A stretch of 64,000 nucleotides of DNA. It comes from Deltaproteobacteria bacterium (lineage in GTDB: Bacteria > Myxococcota_A > Polyangia > Nannocystales > Nannocystaceae). Where the stretch lies: positions 3,100,001 to 3,164,000 of the forward strand of contig JADJEE010000001.1 of NCBI GenBank assembly GCA_016709225.1, given 5' to 3'. Positions 58,442 through 64,000 of the stretch are shown in pieces. The number at the start of each line of letters is the position of its first letter. Position 1 is the first letter of the stretch. The notes under the pieces were generated by a model. The model had not been told where the DNA came from, ran no database searches, and was given only the letters and a program-made list of their open reading frames with translations. The position numbers and the translations under genes were made by a program.

Positions 58442-59523
58442 AGCGTGATCGTGCGCTCGTACTGGGCGTTGCCGTCGCGATCGAAGAACACGCCGGTGAA
58501 GCTGTCGTCGACGACCTCGACCCAGAAGAAGCCCGGCGTCGCGACGTCTTCCCAGTGGGTCGGGTTGTCGTCGCGGTGCGGCAGCTCGGTGAGCTTGGCG
58601 CCCGCGCCGGAGACGATGAACTCGGTGCCGCACTGCGAGACCAACCACTGGCGGCTGTGGTCGTGGCCGCTGAGATAGACGTGGACCTTGCCGCAGACCT
58701 CGGCCTCGAAGAACTCCTGCACCGCGTCGCCACCGATCAGGCCGCCGAGACCCTCGTAGTTGCCCGCGTTGCCGTGATCGCCGTTGGAGATGTACGGGTG
58801 GTGCCCGAACGCGATCGTCCATCCGTCCGACGCCGCGGCGAGCTCGGCGCGCAGGAACGTGCGCTGGGCCTCGAGATCCTGCGACCAGAACAGCTGCGAG
58901 GTGTCGAGCGAGATGAAGTGCACGTGCTCGACCTGGAAGCCGTAGTACTCCGCCGGCAGCGACCACTTGTCGCTCGCGGCCGAGTAGTCGATCTGGGCCT
59001 GCGAGCGCGACCAGTCGTTGCCGAGCAGGCCGTAGTCGTGGTTGCCGAGCGTGATGTGGAACGGGAAGTCGATCGGCGCGTAGGGCTGCTCGAACTTGGT
59101 CTCGAACTGCATGTCCATGCTCGAGTCCACGCCGACATCGTAGAAGTTGTCGCCGAGGTACAGCGCGAAGTCGCAGCCGCGTTCCTCGCACACCGTGGCG
59201 ATGGTCTGGCCGACCGCGAACTGGGCCTCGTTGCCCTCGCCGGCGTCGCCGAGCGCGACGAAGCGGACCTCGCCCTTGGGCATGCCGACCTCGGTGTCGC
59301 TGCCCGAGGACGAGCCGGCCTGTGTCGACGCGCCGCCACTCGAGTCCGCCACCGTCGTGCTCGCGGAAGTACCGGCCGTCGTGCCCGCGCTCGTCGACGC
59401 GGTGCTCGTGCCCGCGCTGCCGCCCGAGCCGCTGCCGCTACCGCCGCTGCCCTCACCGGTCGGATCACCACCACACGCCATCGCCGCCACGCACCACGCT
59501 GCTGCCCCGAGCCATCGTCCCAT
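58438..59523 (-). CDS. purple acid phosphatase-like metallophosphoesterase lipoprotein
   Basis: The product is 361 residues from the ATG at 59523. MGRWLGAAAWCVAAMACGG is the signal with lipobox AMAC. A Ser/Gly/Thr-rich linker (about 20-80) precedes a metallophosphoesterase domain with its five motifs: VALGDAGEG, YLGDNFYDVGVD, TLGNHDYGLLGND, FGHHPYISNGDHG and LSGHDHSRQWL. This is the tartrate-resistant type found in plant and animal acid phosphatases. The enzyme would sit outside the cytoplasm and remove phosphate from organic compounds. Both metal-binding sites appear intact. The gene overlaps the MBL gene's stop in TTAG. Confidence 0.9.
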   Translation of the reverse strand: MGRWLGAAAWCVAAMACGGDPTGEGSGGSGSGSGGSAGTSTASTSAGTTAGTSASTTVADSSGGASTQAGSSSGSDTEVGMPKGEVRFVALGDAGEGNEAQFAVGQTIATVCEERGCDFALYLGDNFYDVGVDSSMDMQFETKFEQPYAPIDFPFHITLGNHDYGLLGNDWSRSQAQIDYSAASDKWSLPAEYYGFQVEHVHFISLDTSQLFWSQDLEAQRTFLRAELAAASDGWTIAFGHHPYISNGDHGNAGNYEGLGGLIGGDAVQEFFEAEVCGKVHVYLSGHDHSRQWLVSQCGTEFIVSGAGAKLTELPHRDDNPTHWEDVATPGFFWVEVVDDSFTGVFFDRDGNAQYERTITL

Positions 59524-59630
59524 TGCCGACCGTCCCCCTTGCGCGCGGCAGTGTAGCAAGCCCCGAGCCCACCTCGCTCGCCCTTGCTGCGCGCGCGCGA
59601 GCGCGCCGTTCGTGCACTTGCGATGATGCC

Positions 59631-60827
59631 GTGACCGCCTTGTTGCCGACCCTCGCCATCGCCGTGCTGGCCCCGCTCGCGGTCGCGGCGTGGGTGGCGT
59701 GGTGGGGCTGGACGCGCGTGCGCACGCACACCCGGCCGGCCTGGACGGCGGTGCTCGGCTGCACGCTGCTGCCGTGGGCGGTGCCGCCGTCGTGGCCGTG
59801 GCTGCGGCTGCCGCTGTCGGTCTTCGCGATCACGCTGTCGATGCACTGCTGGACGCTGGGCCACGGTCGGCCCGCCGATGCGCGCGCGTGGTCGAGCCCG
59901 TGGCACTACCTGCTGTGGCTGCTGCTCCCGCCCGAGGTGCACTGGCCGCGCGACGACGACGACCGTGCCCGGTCGCGGCACGGCGCGATGCATCGCGGCC
60001 TGCGGGCGCTCGCCAAGGCACCGTGCATCGCCGCGCTCGTGCTGCTCGAGCAGCACGTGCCCGCCGTACACGGCGACCCCTGGACCGAGGCCTTCTGGGC
60101 GCTGTGGCTGACGTGGCTGGCCGGGTCGACGATCGCGGATCTCGGCTCGGCGGTGGTGATGGCGTTCGGCGTCGCGGTCGACGAGAGCTTCGCGAGCCCG
60201 CCGTTGGCCCGCTCGCCGCGGGAGTTCTGGGCGCGGCGCTGGAACCTCATCGTCGCGGGGTTCATCGCGCGTCAGGTGTTCGCGCAGGTCGGCGGTCGTC
60301 GCCATCCCCTGCGCGCGACCGCGATCGCCTTCGTCGGCAGCGGCGTGATGCATGAGCTGTTCGTGATCCTCTGCCTCGGCCGCGTGCCGCAGCGGCTGGG
60401 CTGGATGACCGCGTTCTTCGTGCTGCACGGCGCCGCCGTCATGCTGCAGATGCTGCTCGATCGTGCCCGGACCCGCCGTCGGCGTCGACGCGGCGCCGAT
60501 GCCCGCGCACGCGGGCGCGGCCTGTGGCCACCGCTGGCCGTCGCCGCCCACATCGCGTGGATGGGTCTCACCGCGCCGCTCTTCTTCGGCCCGCTGGGCG
60601 AGGCCTTCGCGCCGGCGACCACGACGAGCGGCGCCGTGGTGACGTCACCGCGCGACGGTCACTCGAAGCTCTCGGCGCCGGGCTCCGCCGACGACGTGTC
60701 GTCGTCCGCTGGTTCGGGCGCGAAGATCTCCGGATCGATCGTCGGTGGCGTGCTGCCGACCGGGGCCGAAGGCGGCACGGTGCCGCGCACGAACGCGGGC
60801 AACTTGCCGAGCACGCGGCCGAGGTAG
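59631..60827 (+). CDS. MBOAT/wax-synthase-like membrane acyltransferase
   Basis: A 398-residue multi-pass membrane protein from a GTG at 59631. Eight or more hydrophobic segments are visible (for example LLPTLAIAVLAPLAVAAWVA, LPLSVFAITLSMHCWTLGHG, PLAVAAHIAWMGLTAPLFFG). The histidine region VGSGVMHELFVILCLGRVP fits the MBOAT catalytic His, and FWARRWNLIVAGFIARQVF the membrane-facing Asn/His block. Family members transfer fatty acyl groups to alcohols or proteins. The last 55 codons (after about 60659) run antisense through the 3' end of the next lipoprotein gene, so the C-terminal tail may be artificial or a true overlap. Confidence 0.82.
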   Translation: MTALLPTLAIAVLAPLAVAAWVAWWGWTRVRTHTRPAWTAVLGCTLLPWAVPPSWPWLRLPLSVFAITLSMHCWTLGHGRPADARAWSSPWHYLLWLLLPPEVHWPRDDDDRARSRHGAMHRGLRALAKAPCIAALVLLEQHVPAVHGDPWTEAFWALWLTWLAGSTIADLGSAVVMAFGVAVDESFASPPLARSPREFWARRWNLIVAGFIARQVFAQVGGRRHPLRATAIAFVGSGVMHELFVILCLGRVPQRLGWMTAFFVLHGAAVMLQMLLDRARTRRRRRRGADARARGRGLWPPLAVAAHIAWMGLTAPLFFGPLGEAFAPATTTSGAVVTSPRDGHSKLSAPGSADDVSSSAGSGAKISGSIVGGVLPTGAEGGTVPRTNAGNLPSTRPR

Positions 60828-61780
60828 CGCGGGGCCTTGCCGCCGCGCACGACCTCGACGCAGATCTCGAGCGGCTGCACGCCCATCGCCCACTGCTGCG
60901 CGGCCTGGACCTCGGCCTGGTTGGTGACGTTGCCGTCGGTGCCGACCTGCGCGACGGGGCCCAGCGACATGAAGGCCTTGAACTGCGCGTTGCGCAGCGC
61001 CCGCTCGCGGGCAGCTCGCTCGGTCTTCGCCTCGCGCGAGCTGCCGACGACGAACACATGGCCGGGCTCGACCGGCGGCGCGTCGACCCACGCGCCACAG
61101 CTCGAGGTGGCGCGGTTGTTCGGCGTCTGCGTGATCTTGAACGCGAAGTACACCGGGTTGGGGAACTCGATCGCCTGCGTCCACGAGGCCGTGCGCGACG
61201 CGGCCCCCGATCCGCTGACGCCGTTGGTGGGGTTGGTGCCGCTGCCGCTGACCTCGGCGTGCGACTCGGCCTGCCGATAGACCGCGCCGGTGCCCTGCAG
61301 GAACTCGCCGATGAAGCGATCGGTGCACTGGTCGGGGCGGCTCTTGCAGCACTCTTCGAACGCGATCGGATCGGGGATCTCGGCCACCATCTTGCCGGTC
61401 AGCACGTACTCCACCTTGACCTCGCGGCTGCGCCCGGCCGAGCCGCTCGCGCTCGCGACCGCGGGCACACCGATCCGCGCCGCGAGCTCGGCCGTGACGT
61501 TCATGTGCTCGGTGAACTTCACGCCACCGCCCTCGATGAAGCGGTACTTCACGTGGGCCGAGCACGTCAGCGGCATCGCCGAGCCCTCGTCGAGTTCGGT
61601 CGCCGCCGCCGGCACGAAGCGGCCCAGGTAGATCGATGGATCGGTGTCGAAGGCGTTGCGCAGGTACACGTTCGACATCGGCGCTGCGCTCGGCCCCCGA
61701 CCACCGATCGAGCCGGCGCAGGCGGACAGCGACGCGAGGGTGAGGAGCAGGACGGGGCTCGGGCGGCGAACGGACGTCAC
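60659..61780 (-). CDS. lipoprotein of unknown family (LPP20-like region)
   Basis: The product is 373 residues from a GTG at 61780. VTSVRRPSPVLLLTLASLSAC is a signal with lipobox LSAC. The mature region is alpha/beta (YLRNAFDTDPSIYLGRFVPA, KVEYVLTGKMVAEIP), has a Cys pair (FEECCKSRPDQC), and near residue 250 a block ERALRNAQFKAFMSLGPVAQ that resembles proteins of LPP20 type. The C-terminal 50 residues are Pro/Asp/Ser-rich. It overlaps the 3' end of the MBOAT gene by 169 bp on the opposite strand. Function is unknown. Confidence 0.8.
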   Translation of the reverse strand: MTSVRRPSPVLLLTLASLSACAGSIGGRGPSAAPMSNVYLRNAFDTDPSIYLGRFVPAAATELDEGSAMPLTCSAHVKYRFIEGGGVKFTEHMNVTAELAARIGVPAVASASGSAGRSREVKVEYVLTGKMVAEIPDPIAFEECCKSRPDQCTDRFIGEFLQGTGAVYRQAESHAEVSGSGTNPTNGVSGSGAASRTASWTQAIEFPNPVYFAFKITQTPNNRATSSCGAWVDAPPVEPGHVFVVGSSREAKTERAARERALRNAQFKAFMSLGPVAQVGTDGNVTNQAEVQAAQQWAMGVQPLEICVEVVRGGKAPRYLGRVLGKLPAFVRGTVPPSAPVGSTPPTIDPEIFAPEPADDDTSSAEPGAESFE

Positions 61781-61885
61781 GGGGGGAAAATAGCCGATCG
61801 TCGGTCGCGGTTGGCGAGCCGGAGCGACGATCGTCCGCGAGGGGCTGCCACAACCGGCGGATTTGGCCGACGATCGCGAAGCGAC

Positions 61886-62701
61886 ATGGCGAGCCCGATC
61901 CCCCACCAATGGCAAGTCCCCAAGGTCTTTCGCGATCGCATGGGCAACCATGCCGGTCGTCAGCGCTGCATGGTCGATGGCGGCCACGTGTTGTTGGTGC
62001 TGCACTCGCCACCGGGTGCAAACCGTCATGGCCGCCGCGACGCCGTGTTGTTCTGGCGGGCGCCCGACGGCCGCTGGGACTGCAGCGTGGGGGGCCCACC
62101 GACCTTCGTGCCGCTGCGCGATCACGTCGAGCAGTTCGTCGCGCTGGCCGAGGCCTGCGAGGCCCGCATCGCCGACGCAGCGACCGCCGACGAGTGGTAC
62201 GCGCTCGTGCGCGAGACCGCCCCGCTGGCGCGCCTGAGCAAGAACCTCGCCGATGCCGTGCAGGACGCCCGTGCCGCGGTCGAGGGCGACCACGCGCTCA
62301 TCACGATCCGCGACAGCGCCCTCGATGCCGCCCGCGCGTTCGAGTTGCTCGCCGCCAACGCCCGCGAGGGCCTCGACTACACCCTGGCCAAGCGCGCCGA
62401 GGATCAAGCGCGCCAGGGCCAGCACATGCTCGAGTCGGCCCACCGCCTGAACCTCATCGCCGCGGTCTTCCTGCCCATGACCGCCGTCGCGACGGTGTTC
62501 GGCATGAACCTCGCGCACGGCCTCGAGTCGATGCGCGCACCGTGGCTGTTCTGGGGCGTCACCGCGGTCGCGATCGTGGTCGGGCTCGTCATCCGGGCCA
62601 GCCTGCCGCGCCCACCCGCCGCCGTCACGGCCACGCCGCCGCCACGCCCGACCGCAAAGGCCGGCGCACGACCGGAGAGCAAGACCAAGGTCCGTGTGTA
62701 G
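61886..62701 (+). CDS. CorA-like protein with C-terminal GMN motif
   Basis: The product is 271 residues from the ATG at 61886. The C-terminal part has two predicted membrane helices, the first ending in the CorA signature FLPMTAVATVFGMNLAHGLE, the second WLFWGVTAVAIVVGLVI, with a Pro-rich cytoplasmic tail. The N-terminal 200 residues are helical (LAEACEARIADAATADEWYA, LSKNLADAVQDARAAVEGDH) and shorter than in classical CorA. CorA proteins form pentameric magnesium channels; here the short N-terminus and no neighbour related to ions leave the transported ion open. The gene is divergent from the LPP20-like lipoprotein gene. Confidence 0.85.
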   Translation: MASPIPHQWQVPKVFRDRMGNHAGRQRCMVDGGHVLLVLHSPPGANRHGRRDAVLFWRAPDGRWDCSVGGPPTFVPLRDHVEQFVALAEACEARIADAATADEWYALVRETAPLARLSKNLADAVQDARAAVEGDHALITIRDSALDAARAFELLAANAREGLDYTLAKRAEDQARQGQHMLESAHRLNLIAAVFLPMTAVATVFGMNLAHGLESMRAPWLFWGVTAVAIVVGLVIRASLPRPPAAVTATPPPRPTAKAGARPESKTKVRV

Positions 62702-62757
62702 ACGCGCACGCGCACGCGCTTGGCCCTGGGCGCGGGGCCGCGCGATGCTCGTGCGCG

Positions 62758-63771
62758 ATGCCTTGCCCGCTGCCGCGCCCACTGCTCGCGTTGGTCCTCA
62801 CCGCGCCGCTCGCCTGCGGCGATGCCAGCGACGGGGGCAGCGGCGGGGGCAGCGACGACGGCAGCGTCGCGACCACCGATGGCAGCGGCACGAGCCACGC
62901 CGACGGCAGCAGCAGCGAGGGCGGCGACGGCAGCGGTAGCACCGGCGGCCCCGTGGTCCCGCTCGGGCCCTGGCGCGTGATGAGCTTCAACGTCATGTGC
63001 TCGGGCTGCACCCCGGCGGGCTACGAGCCGTGGTCGGCCCGCGTGCCGCACCTCGGCGACACCGTGCGGCGCCACGATCCCGATCTGTTGGGTACGCAGG
63101 AGCTGTTCGCGGCCGCCGAGGTCGCGCAGATCGAGGCCGAGCTCCCCGAGTACACGTCGATCTGGTGGGCGGCCCCGGACGCCGACAGCCTCGACTACGC
63201 CGACGCGGCGATCTTCTATCGCAGCGCGATGTTCGAGGAGGTCGAGCACGGCTTCTACTGGCTGTCGCCCGACCCCGACGAGCCCTACTCCAACGGCTTC
63301 GCTGCGCCGCAGCTGCCACGGCTGGTGGTGTGGGCGCGCCTGCGCGTGCTCGCCGACGGGGCCGAGTTCGTGTTCGCGACCACGCACTTCGACAACAACG
63401 CGCCCTCGCAGGAGAAGAGCGCACCGCTGGTGCTGGCCCGCACCGCCGCACTCGCCGACGACTGGCCGGTGGTGATGGTCGGCGACTTCAACGCGCAGCC
63501 CACCGACCCGGCCTACGCGATCCTCACCACCGGCGTCGACGGGGCGCCGCCGCGCTTCGACGACGCCTTCGTGCTCGCCGACGACTGGCACGTCGACACC
63601 AACCTCACGCCCGCGCCAGCGTACGACCCGAGCGGCCGCATCGATCACGTCTTCGTCGCCGGCGGCCCGTGGCGCGCGCGCGATTGGGTCGCCGATCTGT
63701 GGGGCTACGGGCCCGACGATCAGTACACCTCGGATCACTTCGCGATCGCGGTCGAGCTCTCGCTCGAGTGA
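62758..63771 (+). CDS. endonuclease/exonuclease/phosphatase-family lipoprotein
   Basis: A 337-residue protein from the ATG at 62758. MPCPLPRPLLALVLTAPLAC is a signal with lipobox LAC, followed by a Ser/Gly/Asp-rich linker to about 65. The EEP (DNase I-like) domain has VMSFNVMCSG, the catalytic Glu in LLGTQELFAAAE, VFATTHFDNN, VVMVGDFNAQPTDPAYAIL, and a C-terminal His in YTSDHFAIAVEL. These enzymes cut phosphodiester or phosphate bonds; family members include nucleases and sphingomyelinases. The gene is secreted by inference. Its 3' end overlaps the acyltransferase gene on the other strand by 37 bp. Confidence 0.88.
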   Translation: MPCPLPRPLLALVLTAPLACGDASDGGSGGGSDDGSVATTDGSGTSHADGSSSEGGDGSGSTGGPVVPLGPWRVMSFNVMCSGCTPAGYEPWSARVPHLGDTVRRHDPDLLGTQELFAAAEVAQIEAELPEYTSIWWAAPDADSLDYADAAIFYRSAMFEEVEHGFYWLSPDPDEPYSNGFAAPQLPRLVVWARLRVLADGAEFVFATTHFDNNAPSQEKSAPLVLARTAALADDWPVVMVGDFNAQPTDPAYAILTTGVDGAPPRFDDAFVLADDWHVDTNLTPAPAYDPSGRIDHVFVAGGPWRARDWVADLWGYGPDDQYTSDHFAIAVELSLE

Positions 63772-64000
63772 TCGATCGCCGCGACGGGGGCCTCGATCGG
63801 CTCGAAGTGCTCGAACGGGCGCTCGAACCACGCGCGCAGGATCTTCACCATCTTGGCCGCGTGCACGCCATCGACCACGCGATGATCGAAGGTCGCGTAC
63901 AGCCGCATGGCCTTGCCGACGGTGAGCTCACCGTCCCACACCACCAAGATGTCCTCGATGGCCCCGACCGCGACCAGCAGCGGCACCCGTGAGAACGGCA
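63735..64000 (-). CDS. 2-oxo acid dehydrogenase E2 acyltransferase, C-terminal end (cut by window edge)
   Basis: The last 88 residues of a frame that enters from the right edge. It contains the catalytic motif of E2 chains, FDHRVVDGVHAAKM (HRxxDG), preceded by PLLVAVGAIEDILVVWDGEL, and ends with a short Ser-rich tail. E2 subunits transfer acyl groups from lipoate to CoA in pyruvate- or 2-oxoglutarate-type complexes. Whether lipoyl and E1-binding domains are present is outside the window. Its 3' end overlaps the lipoprotein gene by 37 bp. Strand and family are clear. Confidence 0.85.
   Translation of the reverse strand, partial: PFSRVPLLVAVGAIEDILVVWDGELTVGKAMRLYATFDHRVVDGVHAAKMVKILRAWFERPFEHFEPIEAPVAAIDHSSESSTAIAK

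Noticed and set aside
56960..59191. A 743-codon minus-strand frame
   Set aside because: It is antisense to the MBL-fold gene and out of frame with the phosphatase gene.

Overview
The window is very GC-rich DNA with features typical of a myxobacterium, most likely the Nannocystis/Plesiocystis group. The signs are many secreted lipoproteins with Ser/Thr/Gly/Asp-rich linkers after the lipobox, Myxococcus-type cysteine-rich repeats (CGDG...CDDGN...DGC), a MYXO-CTERM-like sorting tail, an IgGFc-binding-type protein, Ser/Thr kinases paired with ECF sigma factors, and few long operons. This assignment is inferred from gene content; no rRNA, tRNA or CRISPR array was seen. Most long reading frames are shadows of real genes because the third codon position is nearly all G or C.

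Layout. 1-7.8 kb: an edge-truncated Ser/Thr kinase, small lipoproteins, a DUF202 membrane protein, a VWA-domain lipoprotein, a 2OG-Fe(II) oxygenase, a divergent AraC/VOC pair and an enoyl-CoA isomerase. 7.8-13.2 kb: a FadL-type outer membrane protein and two tandem paralogous large lipoproteins of unknown function. 13.2-15.4 kb: divergent sixA and ppx. 15.4-24.5 kb: a cysteine-rich-repeat lipoprotein, a large propeller hybrid histidine kinase, a TPR protein, an M28 peptidase with PDZ domain and a repeat-rich lipoprotein. 24.5-29.1 kb: a divergent thioesterase/enoyl-CoA hydratase pair, then a 123-bp MITE-like element and a complete IS630-family element inserted at the junction with a convergent IgGFc-binding-like gene. 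29.2-34.3 kb: tag glycosylase, an M23 peptidase-lectin fusion, and a kinase-sigma factor pair. 34.3-39.9 kb: the iron-sulfur cluster operon merR-iscS-iscU-iscA-hscB-hscA-fdx, read leftwards from a MerR-type promoter. 40-48 kb: a Lys/Pro-tailed lipoprotein, a Spo0M-like protein, a pseudo-metzincin with a MYXO-CTERM-like tail, and a four-gene sigma/kinase/TPR/lipoprotein cluster. 48-54 kb: a second cysteine-rich-repeat lipoprotein and an overlapping three-gene ABC export operon. 54-64 kb: several lipoproteins, a metallo-beta-lactamase RNase-like protein, an acid-phosphatase-like protein, an MBOAT/wax-synthase-like protein, a CorA-like protein, an endonuclease/exonuclease/phosphatase-family lipoprotein and the C-terminus of an E2 acyltransferase.

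The best-understood unit is the isc operon, which has a cysteine-rich MerR regulator in place of the usual IscR. The most notable items are the IS630/MITE insertion that preserves the stop codons of two convergent genes, the winged-helix gene carried inside the IS, the two sigma/kinase modules with altered sigma region 2 residues, the pseudo-metzincin, and the tandem lipoprotein family. No single feature is clearly a new system; the kinase/ECF modules and the tandem lipoproteins are the best candidates for undescribed biology.
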